Shown here: piece after piece, positions 1 through 9,408 of the stretch
How positions within the stretch are numbered: position 1 is the first letter of the stretch
Layout: every line of letters begins with the position of its first letter
Assembly (NCBI GenBank): GCA_016719405.1
Contig: JADJZE010000001.1
Location: 372,001 to 436,000 of the forward strand
Source of the DNA: Candidatus Aalborgicola lynettensis
Lineage (GTDB): Bacteria; Pseudomonadota; Gammaproteobacteria; Burkholderiales; Burkholderiaceae_C
Length of the DNA: 64,000 nucleotides
Direction: 5' to 3'
The notes under the pieces: generated by a model
Seen by the model: the letters and a program-made list of their open reading frames with translations, nothing else
The model's database searches: none
Told to the model about the DNA's origin: nothing
Position numbers and translations under genes: made by a program

Positions 1-1378
1 GGCGCACCGCGCCAGGCTGCCAGCGTGTCTTGCAGGCGCTGCGCCAGGGCCGGAGCGCGAAACACACCGCCATTGAGCAGCAGGGTGTCGGGCATGGGTG
101 GGGCGCCGGAGGCGTTGCTTGCGGCAGCGTCGCCCAAGGTCTGGCGGATGGTGCTGGCGTGTTGGCGCAGAAAGTCGGCAATGTGGCGGGTAATGGCCGG
201 GTCGCGGGCGTAGGGCAGGCCAAAGGCCACCAGTGCGCCGCGGTTGGCTTGCACGGTGGCGTCACTTTCCACGCGGGGGAAAAAGCCGTCGCGAACCAGG
301 GTTTGGACCTCGTCGCGGGTCAGTGTGACCGAGCGGCTGGCGCCGACCAGGCGGGAGCCGCCACCCAGCAGGGTGACCGTGGTTTGTGCAGGGGCGTCGC
401 TGGCCAGCAGCAGCTCTTTGGCAGTGCGGCAGCGTTCCATCAGTTGGGCCATCTGGCTGGCGGACAGGGGAGCGGAGTTGAAGGCCGAGCGGGCGGGGGA
501 CACGGAGCAGAATCCGCCGCCGCCCCGCGCCCCAGACGGCCTTCCACCGTGTGGGCCAAGGCCAGATCCATGTTGTCCCCGCCCAGCATCAGGTGGTTGC
601 CCACGCCGATGCGGTCCAGCTGGACTTCGCCGTTGGGGCGGTGGTCGATGCGGATCAGGCTCAGGTCGGTGGTGCCACCACCCACATCGCACACCAGCAC
701 CAGGCGGCTGCCTTGCAGCGACTGGGTCAGGTCTTTGCGGTGGCGCGCCAGCCAGTCGTAGAAGGCGGCCTGGGGTTCTTCCAGCAGGCGCAGGGTGGGC
801 AGACCGGCGGCGTGGGCGGCTTGCAGGGTGAGGGCGCGGGCGCTGTCGTCAAACGAGGCGGGGAGCGTCAGCACAATGTCTTGCTGCTCCAGCGGTGCCT
901 GGGGGAACTGCGCATTCCACGCGGCACGCACATGCGCCAGGGTGTCGGCACTGGCTTGCACGGGGGACACTTTGGGCACATCGGGCGCGCCACCCCAGGG
1001 CAGGATGGGCGCCAGTCGGTCCACTTGGGCGTGCGACAACCAGCTTTTGGCGCTGCTGACCAGGCGCCCGGGTACCTGGGCGCCCAACTGGCGTGCCCAT
1101 TGGCCGATGACGACGGGCGATGGCGTATCGGCATCGTCTTTGGCCGCCCAGGGCAGGGCCAAGTCGGCGCTGGCCAGTTCACCCGGCGCGGCGTGGTAAC
1201 GCACGCTGGGCAGCAAGGGGCGTGGCGCCACTGCTCCGGGGCCTACCAGTTGGGCAATGTCAAACAGTCGGATGGCACTGTCGGTCTTGCCCTGATTTTT
1301 GGCATGGGGCACAGCAGCGTAGGCCACCACGGTGTGGGTGGTGCCCAGGTCGATGCCAACGAGGTAGCGGCTGGCCAA
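1..1378 (-). pseudogene. Hsp70-family protein, frameshifted and cut by window edge
   Basis: DnaK-like actin-fold ATPase related to the next gene upstream. The N-terminus carries the Hsp70 phosphate-1 motif GIDLGTTHT and the later DVGGGTTDLS phosphate-2 motif. In the first frame the protein reaches the NMDLALAH segment and then runs into low-complexity proline-rich sequence, stopping at about 440. The expected continuation (LSASQMAQLMERC, then GFFPRV and GLPYARD, matching the paralogue) is present in another frame from about 520 down to the window edge. One indel in a G/C-rich run at about 520-545 would restore it. The likely start is TTG at 1378, four bases after the stop of the upstream Hsp70 gene, so the two would be translationally coupled. 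Either a sequencing error or a young pseudogene; the C-terminus lies outside the window. Confidence 0.75.
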
Positions 1379-1382
1379 GGGA

Positions 1383-3347
1383 TCAGCCTTTGTCGCGCAC
1401 GTCGAGTTCGACCTTCCAGTATTCAGCCTGGTGATCGGCCCCGGTGGTGCTGGCAGACACGGCGGTTAGCTCCAGCGTGCCGGTCTCGGTTGCCGTGGCG
1501 CGCAGGGTGACCTGCACCACTTCACCGGCGGGGCGACCCTCTGCGGGCAGGGTGGCGCGAATCTCGCCCAGCTCCTGCAACTCATCGGGTTGCCAGAAGT
1601 CCAGCAGGGCACCGGCGGCGTCCTGGCGGCGCACCGAGGAGCCGAAAAAGCGGAACTGCACCGGCTCGCCCACCACCAGGCCGAGCTGCAGCAGGGACAG
1701 GTCCACGCTGCTGCCTTCTTCCATACCGAAGGGCGCCACGCACAGGGCCTGGATAGGGGGCTCGGCGCCGGGAATGGCCGGCATGCTGGATTCGATGGCC
1801 ACGTAATAGGCTTGTGCCGTGCCACCCCGGATGCGTACGCCATTGCCGTGGCGCACATAGCCGTAGTAGGCGGCACCGCGTGCCACGGCCAGGTCCATGT
1901 CGGCGCCGCTGAGCATGCGGGCGGCGGGCGCACCGTCGGCCGCCAGCCAGGCGTTGAGTGTGGACAGCGTGCGTTCGGTCAGCAAGGGGGACTTGAACAC
2001 ACCGCCATTGAATAACACGGCGGTGGGGTGCAAAAACGTGGCGGGTGCTGTGGTGCTTTCGGCGGCAGTGTCGGCGGTCTCTTTGGCGCCATGTCCGCTA
2101 AAGCCTTCCAGCTCGGTGGTGGCGCTTGTTTGGCGCCCCAGCAAGGCGGCCAGATGGCGCGTGACACCGGCGTCTTGTGCGTAGGGCAGGCCCAACTGGG
2201 TTAGGCCGCTGCGGGTGCGGGTTACCGGGCGTGCGCAGGACTCCACTTGGGGGAAGAAACCTTCCACCAGGGTGCTGGTGACTTCCGCCTTGGTCAGCTC
2301 GGTGCGCAGGGCGCCGCCTATGAGTTTGGCGCCCCGGCTGGGCACCACAATGGGCACGCTCTCAGGCACCAAGCCAGTGGTGTTGTCGCCCAGCAAGGCT
2401 TCTTTGGCGTTGCGGCAGCCGTGGGCCAGCGCGCGTAATTGCCAGGGCTCCAGGGTCTTGCCGGATTCGGCCAGTTTGCGCGCCAGGCCGTGGGCCAGCG
2501 CCAGGTCCATGTTGTCGCCGCCCAGCAGGATGTGCTCACCCACGGCGACGCGGTGCAGTTCCAGATTGCCTTCGCGCTCCAGCACGGCCATGAGTGAAAA
2601 GTCGCTGGTGCCACCACCCACGTCGACCACCAGAATGATGTCGCCGGTTTGGACCTGTTTGCGCCAGTGTCCGGCGCTGCGCTGGATCCAGCTGTACAGC
2701 GCGGCCTGGGGTTCTTCCAGCAGGGTCAGCGCGCCATAGCCGGCTGCGCGGGCCGCTTCCACCGTCAGTTCACGGGCGGCGGGGTCGAACGAGGCGGGAA
2801 TGGTGATGGTCACATCCTGATCGGCAAACGGGGCCTGTGGGTGGGCGTGTTCCCAGGCCTGGCGCAGGTGGGCCAGGTAACGGGTGGAGGCCTCCAAAGG
2901 CGACACGCGTTCCACCTCGGGCGGTGCATCTGCCGGCAGCAGGGCCGCGCGGCGGTTGACCCCGGCGTGGCAGAGCCAGCTTTTGGCACTGGACACCAGG
3001 CGAATGGGGGTTTGCGCGCCGCGTGTGCGGGCCATCTCGCCCACCGCGTAGTCGGGCGTGGGTTGCCAGGGCAGCTCCAGCTCGCCCGGAGCCAGTTCGT
3101 CGGCGTGGGGCAGGTACAGAAACGAGGGCAACAAGGGGGCGGCCGTTACTGAACCCGGTGCGCTGAGTTGGGGGATGTCGAGCACACCGTGGACGGTGGA
3201 TTCACCTTCGCTGGCTGCCAGGTCGACCCAGGCCAGGGCGCAGTGGGTGGTGCCCAGGTCGATGCCGATGGCGTATCGGCCCCCCCCGGGGGCTTGCACG
3301 CCTTCGGGCGGCCGTGCGGCGTGCTGTGCGCTGGTCGTGTCGCTCAT
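1383..3347 (-). CDS. Hsp70-family molecular chaperone-like protein
   Basis: 654 residues, about the size of DnaK but with a divergent C-terminal half. The ATPase domain (residues about 25-400) shows GIDLGTTHC, DVGGGTSDFS and a later FNGGVF segment in place of the usual GGxTRxP loop. The C-terminal part lacks a recognisable DnaK substrate-binding domain and EEVD tail. It overlaps the start of the upstream DUF2760 gene's stop by four bases (ATGA) and is followed almost at once by a second Hsp70-like gene, so three genes form one minus-strand operon. From family knowledge, such paired non-canonical Hsp70s are ATP-driven cytoplasmic proteins of unknown clients. No DnaJ or GrpE lies nearby. The Hsp70 fold is a firm call; the cellular role is not known. 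Confidence 0.9.
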   Translation of the reverse strand: MSDTTSAQHAARPPEGVQAPGGGRYAIGIDLGTTHCALAWVDLAASEGESTVHGVLDIPQLSAPGSVTAAPLLPSFLYLPHADELAPGELELPWQPTPDYAVGEMARTRGAQTPIRLVSSAKSWLCHAGVNRRAALLPADAPPEVERVSPLEASTRYLAHLRQAWEHAHPQAPFADQDVTITIPASFDPAARELTVEAARAAGYGALTLLEEPQAALYSWIQRSAGHWRKQVQTGDIILVVDVGGGTSDFSLMAVLEREGNLELHRVAVGEHILLGGDNMDLALAHGLARKLAESGKTLEPWQLRALAHGCRNAKEALLGDNTTGLVPESVPIVVPSRGAKLIGGALRTELTKAEVTSTLVEGFFPQVESCARPVTRTRSGLTQLGLPYAQDAGVTRHLAALLGRQTSATTELEGFSGHGAKETADTAAESTTAPATFLHPTAVLFNGGVFKSPLLTERTLSTLNAWLAADGAPAARMLSGADMDLAVARGAAYYGYVRHGNGVRIRGGTAQAYYVAIESSMPAIPGAEPPIQALCVAPFGMEEGSSVDLSLLQLGLVVGEPVQFRFFGSSVRRQDAAGALLDFWQPDELQELGEIRATLPAEGRPAGEVVQVTLRATATETGTLELTAVSASTTGADHQAEYWKVELDVRDKG

Positions 3348-3889
3348 AACTCCACCTCAGCCTGGGCCAGCACGCTGGCGTCGTGGCCGGGCGCCAACTG
3401 GGGCAGGCGCACCTCGGTGGCGCGCCATCCGCGGTGCACCAGGGTGCCCGCAAACGGCGCCTGGCCCACCACGTTGCCGGTCAGGCGCACGGCGCGGGCA
3501 TCAAACCCCGCTTCCAGCCGGATACGGCTGCCTTCTTCCTCGGTGCGCACGGGGGCGATGGTGAAGTGTTCACCCAGCACCTTGCAGCAGCCTGCGTGCA
3601 CCACGCGTGCGGCGGCGCCCAGATCGGCATCCGAATAGGCGCGCACGTCTTCCTGGGTGAAGTCGACCAAGCGCGCTTCGCGCTGCAACAGCTCCAGCAA
3701 CTGCAAGGCGGCGTCGCTGGACAGGCGGGGCGCCGGTGCCGGGGTTTGCGGCGGGGCGATGGCGGGCTGCGTGGGTGTGTGCAGGGCTTCGATGCGGCTT
3801 GCGAACGCGGGGGATGACAGCGCGGTCATGAGTGCACGCCAGCCAATGGACAGGCGGCGTAAAAATGTGGGTTGGGGGGTGGTGGTCAT
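3344..3889 (-). CDS. DUF2760 domain-containing protein
   Basis: 181 residues starting at the ATG at 3889, which has GGAG a few bases upstream; a longer start at 3940 lacks such a site. The first 60 residues are basic and proline/alanine rich. The rest, from about SSDAALQLLELLQREARLVDF, matches my memory of DUF2760 proteins, which occur beside twin Hsp70-like genes in betaproteobacteria. It is the promoter-proximal gene of the operon and overlaps the first Hsp70 gene by four bases, suggesting coupled synthesis and a common complex. No catalytic motif, signal peptide or convincing membrane helix is visible. Function unknown. Confidence 0.75.
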   Translation of the reverse strand: MTTTPQPTFLRRLSIGWRALMTALSSPAFASRIEALHTPTQPAIAPPQTPAPAPRLSSDAALQLLELLQREARLVDFTQEDVRAYSDADLGAAARVVHAGCCKVLGEHFTIAPVRTEEEGSRIRLEAGFDARAVRLTGNVVGQAPFAGTLVHRGWRATEVRLPQLAPGHDASVLAQAEVEL

Positions 3890-4068
3890 GGGTTTCTCCA
3901 AAGTGCGGCGGCGCAGGGGCCACGTGCGGATCTGCGGCAACGCTGCGCAACAAGGTGCAACAGGGTGTTGATGGGGTATTTTCGCCGCATTGCGGCCCGA
4001 TACCGGGCAGCGGGCTGCCAGTGGGTTAGGCGGGGCTCACTATCCGGAGGCGGCATTCGCCGATACAT

Positions 4069-4135
4069 TTGCTATCGTTTTGATAGCTGTCTGCGCACGT
4101 CTGACGTGCGGAAATGGCCATTTTTATGCATAAAC
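4069..4135 (+). repeat. Dispersed palindromic repeat, copy a
   Basis: Intergenic copy of the TTGCTAT...ATAGCTG-type element found at least eight times in this window. It begins with a small palindrome (GCTATCGTTTTGATAGC), followed by CTGCGCACGTCTGACGTGCGG, itself an imperfect stem, then GGCCATTTTTATG. It lies in the roughly 280-base gap between the DUF2760 operon and the next minus-strand gene; nothing else is recognisable in that gap. Confidence 0.75.
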
Positions 4136-4174
4136 CAGGGGTACCCACGTTCGCGGGCGGGGCGGCGCTGCGGT

Positions 4175-4408
4175 TTACGTGGCACCCAGTGCGGCGTTGA
4201 GGGTTGGCGCATCTGGCGCTTGCAGCACGGTGTTGTGGCGGTCTGTCAAGGGGCCCCCGCCAGGGATGACGTCGCCGGGTGCGTCGTAGCCGATGGCCTT
4301 GAACTTCCAGACGGTGCCGACCCGCTTGAGGTTGCCCACGTGGTCGCCTTGTGCGGTGTGCACGGTGTACACATTGGCGTTGAGCGGGGTAAGGGTGAGC
4401 GGAAACAT
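4175..4408 (-). CDS. Small conserved hypothetical protein (77 aa)
   Basis: Begins MFPLTLTPLNANVYTVHTAQG at the ATG at 4408, four bases after the stop of the sulfurtransferase gene, so it is the second gene of a two-gene operon. The sequence contains VGNLKRVGTVWKFKAIGYD, a short beta-rich segment suggesting a small folded domain, and ends GALGAT-like. There is no signal peptide or known motif. I do not recognise the family; tight coupling to a rhodanese-type enzyme is the only hint of context. A longer reading upstream would overlap the sulfurtransferase in another frame and is not credible. Confidence 0.65.
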   Translation of the reverse strand: MFPLTLTPLNANVYTVHTAQGDHVGNLKRVGTVWKFKAIGYDAPGDVIPGGGPLTDRHNTVLQAPDAPTLNAALGAT

Positions 4409-4412
4409 GGCA

Positions 4413-5300
4413 TCAGCCCTGCGCCACCGGGCGGTCCGGGTCGCTGCACCACTCGCTCCAGCTGCCGGCAAACAGGGTGCTGCGCCCCAGGCCGGCGATT
4501 TCCATGGCCAACAGATTGGGCACGGCGCTGACGCCACTGCCACAGTGGTGCACCACCGTGGCGGGGTCGCGCTGGCCGAGCAAGGCTTCAAATTCGGCAC
4601 GCAAGGTGGCAGCGGGTTTGAAGCAGCCGTCGGCTCCGATGTTGTCGCTAAACGGCCGGTTCAGTGCGCCGGGGATGTGCCCGGCCACCGGGTCCAGCGG
4701 CTCCACTTCGCCGCGAAAGCGGGGGCCACCACGTGCGTCGATGAGTGTCTGGGTGCTGCGCCCCAGTTGCGCTGCTACGGTTTCGATAGTGGCCAGCGCA
4801 GTGCGGGCGGGCGCAAGAGCGAAATTTCCCTTTGCTCCCTTGGTTTCTGTGGGGCGTGAACTGACTTCGACTGCGCCCCCCGCCGCTTGCCAGGCTTGCA
4901 GCCCACCGTCGAGCACGGCCACGGCTTCATGGCCTGCCCATTTGAGCATCCACCACAGGCGCCCGCAGTAGTTGGCGCCCTGGCGGTCGTAGACCACGGC
5001 CTGCATGGTGTTGTCGAAGCCGACCGAGCCCAGCCACGCGGCAAAGGCCTCGCGCGCGGGCAGGGGGTGGCGCCCGCCGGATGCGGCGTGGGTCGTGGTG
5101 CGGTCGCCCTTGGCACTGAGGGCCGTGTCCAGGTGGGCGTAAACGGCGCCGGGGATGTGGGCTTGTGCGTACTGGGCGCCGCCCGCATCCGGTTGCATCA
5201 AATCGAAACTGCAATCAAACACCATGCAGGGCTGGCCGCTGGCGAGCAGGGTTTGCAGATCGGTGGTGTTGATCAGGGTGGTGTAGGTCGGGTTTGGCAT
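4413..5300 (-). CDS. sseA: Sulfurtransferase (3-mercaptopyruvate/thiosulfate type)
   Basis: 295 residues with two rhodanese domains, as in SseA and TST. The N-terminal inactive domain carries VFDCSFDL, HIPGAVYAHLD and YDRQGANYCGRLWWMLKWAGH. The C-terminal catalytic domain carries LIDARGGPRFRG, GHIPGAL and the active-site loop HHCGSGVSA, whose cysteine takes the sulfane sulfur; CGSGVTA-type loops are usual in mercaptopyruvate sulfurtransferases. It ends with the conserved LFAGSWSEWCSDPDRPVA. The start at 5300 (MPNPTYT) fits the family length; an upstream extension would be out of proportion. Likely cytoplasmic, transferring sulfur to cyanide, thiols or protein acceptors. The gene is divergent from the lipoprotein gene, sharing an 80-base promoter region. 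Confidence 0.9.
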   Translation of the reverse strand: MPNPTYTTLINTTDLQTLLASGQPCMVFDCSFDLMQPDAGGAQYAQAHIPGAVYAHLDTALSAKGDRTTTHAASGGRHPLPAREAFAAWLGSVGFDNTMQAVVYDRQGANYCGRLWWMLKWAGHEAVAVLDGGLQAWQAAGGAVEVSSRPTETKGAKGNFALAPARTALATIETVAAQLGRSTQTLIDARGGPRFRGEVEPLDPVAGHIPGALNRPFSDNIGADGCFKPAATLRAEFEALLGQRDPATVVHHCGSGVSAVPNLLAMEIAGLGRSTLFAGSWSEWCSDPDRPVAQG

Positions 5301-5382
5301 GGCGGGCGGGTTGAAAATGGTGGGTGTGATTATGATTGGCGGTCCGCCTTGCCACAGGCTATTAACTCCGAGTTGACTCCGA

Positions 5383-6117
5383 ATGCGTTTTCTTTGTACT
5401 GGTCTACTTTCTTTTTTGGTCTTTTTGCTTACCGCATGTGGAGCACCAGCCAAAAAGGCGCCGCCGCCGCCGCCCATCATCAATGTGGGGGTGGTGTCGC
5501 TGCTACCCAGCGAGCTGTCTTACCAAAAATTTGGCATCACCCGGTTCAATAACGAGCGTGCCGTGCGTCCGGTGGGGGATGTGTTTAATGTCGCGGCACG
5601 CGCGGGAGCCGAAAAGGCACTGCGCATGGCGAAGGATGAGAAGCTGGCGAAGCTGTCGCAACGCACGGTGTACCAGCTTGTGGTGGATGTGCCCGCGATG
5701 GCTAAAAACCTGCACTCCTACCCGGGCAATTTAACGGTCAAGGTGGAGCAGATTGAGGAAGATTTGCTGGCGCTGGTGAAGCAGCACAAGCTCGATGCCA
5801 TCGTGCTGGTGCTGGAGTCTTTCGAACCGGGCAAACCGGTTAATGGCATCCGTGTGGTGTTGCGCGCTGGCGTGGGTTCTGTTGGCAAGGCCGAGGCGCA
5901 ACCCCATTTGGCCATTCTGGTACTGGACAGGAATGCCAAAATTTTGACCATGGCCGAGGAACGATCTTCCTTTGTGGTCAACCGCCCCGGCGATGCACCC
6001 TGGGTTTACACGCTCGACGAGAATCTGCTGTCCGCGACCCACGACCACTTGACGAAACTGTTTCAGGGGTCGATTGAGAGCGCGGTGGAGCAGGGTGTGA
6101 TGTCCTTGAGTTTCTGA
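5383..6117 (+). CDS. Lipoprotein of unknown function
   Basis: 244 residues with a classic lipoprotein signal peptide: basic MRF, a leucine/phenylalanine-rich core and the lipobox LLTAC, so the cysteine at about residue 19 would be lipidated. The mature protein opens with a proline stretch and then an alpha/beta domain with repeated hydrophobic strands (VGVVSLLP, AIVLVLESFE, LAILVLDRNAK). No catalytic motif is apparent. It precedes the secreted glycoside hydrolase by 110 bases on the same strand and may be cotranscribed. I do not recognise a named family. Confidence 0.75.
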   Translation: MRFLCTGLLSFLVFLLTACGAPAKKAPPPPPIINVGVVSLLPSELSYQKFGITRFNNERAVRPVGDVFNVAARAGAEKALRMAKDEKLAKLSQRTVYQLVVDVPAMAKNLHSYPGNLTVKVEQIEEDLLALVKQHKLDAIVLVLESFEPGKPVNGIRVVLRAGVGSVGKAEAQPHLAILVLDRNAKILTMAEERSSFVVNRPGDAPWVYTLDENLLSATHDHLTKLFQGSIESAVEQGVMSLSF

Positions 6118-6227
6118 CGGTCTGTCGCCTCGGCCGGTTGGGGTCGGTTGCGCCTGATTTTGTGTAACTTTGTTACCGCAAGCGGACTTTGCCTTGTCAT
6201 TGGCCATAGTTCAGCAAGAATCTGACC

Positions 6228-7154
6228 ATGCTCAAAGCCTTGGTCTCCCTGTCTCTCTGGTGCTGTGCCACCTTGGCCTATCCGGTCTGCGCTTTAAGCC
6301 CGCAGCCGCACCCCAGTGGCGTGGTGGGGCTGCAGCTTTTTTATCCCGATGAACCCCAGTCCTGGGGCTGGGCGGACGAGCTGCAGGTCCCCTGGCTGCG
6401 CATCGAACTGCGCTGGGACTGGATTGAGCCTTACCAGGGACAATTTGACGCGTCGTATGTTGATCGGGTGATGGCACTGGCCAGCACACATCCGCAAAAA
6501 ATCATGGTTTTATTCAACCACGCGCCCCAGTGGGCCGCGCGCGATGCCGATCTGTTGCCCACCCGCGTTGCGGCAGCGCTGAGCTGGTTGGTGAAACGCC
6601 ACGGTGCACGGGTCAATGCATGGGAAATTTTCAATGAACCCAATTTGCCCGGGTATGGCTGGCCCGATATGGGTCTATCGGTGCAAGACTCGGCTACGGC
6701 CTATGCCCGTACCTTGTCGGAGGCCGCCAGCACCATTCGGCGCCTGGACAAAAAGGCATTCGTCATTAGCGCCGGACTGTCGCCGCAGAATGATCCCGAA
6801 ACCTTCGCCCGCTGGCTGGTCCGGCTGACTCCGCCAGCTTGTTACGACGCCCTGGGCCTGCATCCCTATGGCCAGAAAGGGCGCTTTGCAGCGGTGCAGC
6901 GCAATGTCATCACGCTGCTGGAACAAGAAAATCGCCCGCCCAAGCCGGTATGGTTCACGGAGTACGGCACCGACCAAAATGCCGAAAGGGGCGAACTTCT
7001 CACCGCCCTGGCAGCAGAAAAGGCCAGCATCCCCATCACCTTCTTCTTTACCGAGCGCGATATCGGGCTCTTCACCGACCAGTATGGTTTGCGCCGCAAA
7101 GATGGCTCGGCCAAGGATGACTACACCACCTTCAAACAGATGAATGTGCGGTGA
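6228..7154 (+). CDS. Secreted glycoside hydrolase, clan A (GH5/GH39-like)
   Basis: 308 residues with an N-terminal signal peptide (MLKALVSLSLWCCATLAYPVCA). The body is a TIM-barrel hydrolase: RIELRWDWIEPYQGQFD near strand 2, KIMVLFNHAPQWA at strand 3, WEIFNEPN at strand 4 with the acid/base glutamate, YDALGLHPYG around strand 6 and PVWFTEYGT at strand 7 with the nucleophile glutamate. These are the hallmarks of GH clan A; GH39 or a GH5-like group seems the best fit. It would cleave a beta-linked polysaccharide in the periplasm or outside; the substrate cannot be read from sequence. It stands between a lipoprotein and a convergent exporter gene. Confidence 0.82.
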   Translation: MLKALVSLSLWCCATLAYPVCALSPQPHPSGVVGLQLFYPDEPQSWGWADELQVPWLRIELRWDWIEPYQGQFDASYVDRVMALASTHPQKIMVLFNHAPQWAARDADLLPTRVAAALSWLVKRHGARVNAWEIFNEPNLPGYGWPDMGLSVQDSATAYARTLSEAASTIRRLDKKAFVISAGLSPQNDPETFARWLVRLTPPACYDALGLHPYGQKGRFAAVQRNVITLLEQENRPPKPVWFTEYGTDQNAERGELLTALAAEKASIPITFFFTERDIGLFTDQYGLRRKDGSAKDDYTTFKQMNVR

Positions 7155-7261
7155 GTGGGGGCAACGGTGCGTACGGTGACTCGCATTGGATCCCGTGCAA
7201 TGCGTTGTTTTGCTGGGCGCCGCGCCTTGCGCGCGGATAGGGCGCAGACCTGCGGCGGGTT

Positions 7262-8149
7262 TTAGTGTTCTTCGGCTGGCGTATTGGGCAAAGCCCGTGC
7301 GCGCAGCACGGTAGCCAGCACGCCGCTGGTCAGAATGACGCCAATACCGGCCCAGCCGATGGGCGGTAGCACATCGTCAAACAGTAGCACGCCATAGAGT
7401 GCCGCGAACACAATGCCGGTGTACTGCATGCTGGCCACCACCAGCGTGGCGCCGTGGCGGTAGGCACGCGTCATGCACCACTGGCCCAGCGAGGCCAGAA
7501 TGCCAATCGGCACCACCCACGCCGCCGCCTGCCAATGCACCATGGACCACGGTGTCAGACCGGTAAAGGCGGCACCCACAATGCCCACTACGGTCGAGCC
7601 GACGGAAAAGTAAAACACCGTGCGCTCTTCTGGCTCACCCGCCTTGCCCAGCGCAGTAACCTGCAAATAGGCCATGGCCGCCCCCAGGCCTGAGAGCAGC
7701 CCCACGAGGCCGGCAAACAGCTGGTTTTGGTCGATGGTGGGGCGCAGTGTCATCAGCACCCCCACAAAGCCCAGCAGCACCGTGCCCAGCACCGGCCCCT
7801 GACGCTCTGACGATCCGTAGAGCAGGGCGCCGCCGACGATAAAGGCCGCTACCCACACGCCGCTCAGGTAGTTGAGCGTCATGGCGGTGGGCAGGGGTAA
7901 GTGGGCAATGGCGTAAAACCAGGTACCCAGGGACAACACGCCGATCAGGCTGCGCCACAGATGCATCATGGGCACAGGGGTGCGCAGGCTGGCGCCGCGC
8001 GCGCGTACCACCACGCCCATAAACACCACGCTGACCACGCCACGGTAGAACACCAGCTCCATGGTGCCAAAGTCGCTGGACGCAAACTTGATGCCCACCG
8101 CCATGGTGGCAAAGAAAAAGGCGGCCAGAACCATCCACAGGGCGTGCAT
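7262..8149 (-). CDS. EamA/DMT-family transporter (ten-helix)
   Basis: 295 residues made of two homologous five-helix EamA repeats, typical of drug/metabolite exporters in the inner membrane. Repeat 1 includes GIKFASSDFGTMELVFYRGVV and WFYAIAHLPLPTAMTLNYLSGVW; repeat 2 includes PIGILASLGQWCMTRAYRHGATLVVASMQYTGIVFAALYG and GWAGIGVILTSGV. Substrates of the family are amino acids, nucleotides or other small metabolites, with no way to choose here. It is a single gene, convergent with the glycoside hydrolase. The start at 8149 gives a normal N-terminus directly in helix 1. Confidence 0.9.
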   Translation of the reverse strand: MHALWMVLAAFFFATMAVGIKFASSDFGTMELVFYRGVVSVVFMGVVVRARGASLRTPVPMMHLWRSLIGVLSLGTWFYAIAHLPLPTAMTLNYLSGVWVAAFIVGGALLYGSSERQGPVLGTVLLGFVGVLMTLRPTIDQNQLFAGLVGLLSGLGAAMAYLQVTALGKAGEPEERTVFYFSVGSTVVGIVGAAFTGLTPWSMVHWQAAAWVVPIGILASLGQWCMTRAYRHGATLVVASMQYTGIVFAALYGVLLFDDVLPPIGWAGIGVILTSGVLATVLRARALPNTPAEEH

Positions 8150-8264
8150 CAGATTTCCTTGCTAAAAGTGCTTTGGGTACCCGTAGGACGAGTGAAGAAG
8201 GTAATTCAAAAGCGGGTTCAAGGCGCCTGTACGAACGATACCAAATTCAAGCGACGAACTGCCG

Positions 8265-9320
8265 CTACGCAGCCTTAACCGCCCAGCGCAATTTGGCCGG
8301 GCTGGAACGGGGGTTGGCGCGCTGCTCTTCAAACGATGGGCGAATCAATTCTGGCGCCGCGCTGGAATAGATGCCCGCGCGTTCCCCGGTTTGAAACGCC
8401 TTTTTCACCCGGCGGTCTTCGCCAGAGTGAAAACTCAAAATAGCCACGCGCCCGCCGGGGTTTAAACAGCTTGGCAGCCGATCTAAAAAACGGTCCAGCA
8501 CGCCAAACTCATCGTTCACCTCAATGCGCAAAGCCTGAAAGGTGCGTTGCTGCGCCTTTTTGGTTTCTACCAAGCGCTCTTCTTCGGGCATGTTGCGTTT
8601 GAAGGCTGCCCCCATCGTTAGGCGAATCAGTTCGGCCAAGGCGGTGGTGGTTTCAATGTATTGGCCTTGCAGCGCGGCGGCCAGCACAATGGCATAAGGT
8701 TCGTCGGCGTTATCCACCATCAAATCACGCAACCGTTGCCGCGTGACCGATTGCAACAGTTCAGACGCGGACTGACCACTGCTGGGGTCCAAGCGCAAAT
8801 CCAGCGGGCCATCGGCCTTGAAGCTGAAGCCCCGCGCCGGGTTGTCGATTTGCATGGACGACACCCCCAGGTCGGCCAACACCACATCAAAACCACCACC
8901 GGCCTCGGGTAGCAGCGTGGCCAGCTCCGAAAAGTTGATGCGCCGCACGGTCAGTGCCTGTTCACCAAAACCCAGGGCGCGCAGCCGTGCTTCGGTGCGG
9001 GGCAATTCCAGCGGGTCCACGTCCACCGCAAACAGGTGCCCACCGGGCATCAGCCGCGCCAAAATCTCCTTCGCATGCCCGCCAAATCCCAAAGTAGCGT
9101 CAAGCCCCGTTTCGCCGGGTTGGGGGTTGAGAATGCCCAGAATTTCGTTCACGCAGATTGAACGGTGCATGCCTGCCGGGGTTTGCCCTCTGTCCATCAC
9201 TTTTTGGATGGCGTCGGCGTGTCGCGCGGGGTCCAGCTCTTTGTATTTTTCTTCAAACCGCTTGGGGTGGGTGCCGGCGTAGCGCACGCGGCGTTGGTGG
9301 GGTTGGGGTTCGTCTGACAT
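8265..9320 (-). CDS. rsmH: RsmH-type 16S rRNA m4C methyltransferase (divergent)
   Basis: 351 residues of the MraW/RsmH family, SAM-dependent enzymes that N4-methylate C1402 of 16S rRNA. Visible motifs are GLDATLGFGGHAKEIL (SAM loop), FAVDVDPLE, VVLADLGVSSMQID, GFSFKADGPLDLRLD and FQALRIEVNDE, with the C-terminal SFHSGEDRRVKKAF. The N-terminus is about 45 residues longer than in the cell-wall-cluster enzyme and the central helical insert reads VDNADEPYAIVLAAAL rather than the usual GEE-type sequence. It is not next to ftsL, ftsI or mur genes, so it is probably a second, divergent paralogue. The start at 9320 is the first ATG after an in-frame stop. Confidence 0.82.
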   Translation of the reverse strand: MSDEPQPHQRRVRYAGTHPKRFEEKYKELDPARHADAIQKVMDRGQTPAGMHRSICVNEILGILNPQPGETGLDATLGFGGHAKEILARLMPGGHLFAVDVDPLELPRTEARLRALGFGEQALTVRRINFSELATLLPEAGGGFDVVLADLGVSSMQIDNPARGFSFKADGPLDLRLDPSSGQSASELLQSVTRQRLRDLMVDNADEPYAIVLAAALQGQYIETTTALAELIRLTMGAAFKRNMPEEERLVETKKAQQRTFQALRIEVNDEFGVLDRFLDRLPSCLNPGGRVAILSFHSGEDRRVKKAFQTGERAGIYSSAAPELIRPSFEEQRANPRSSPAKLRWAVKAA

Positions 9321-9408
9321 TGGCCATTATCGGGCACACCGCCTGCCACCGAAGGACAGTGACCCGGTGTTGGGCGGCGCAGCTCTGGCGCCAAATACAA
9401 TTAAGAAT

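Noticed and set aside
30..1510. Plus-strand open frames opposite the Hsp70-like genes
   Set aside because: GC-rich shadows of the minus-strand operon with no domain content.
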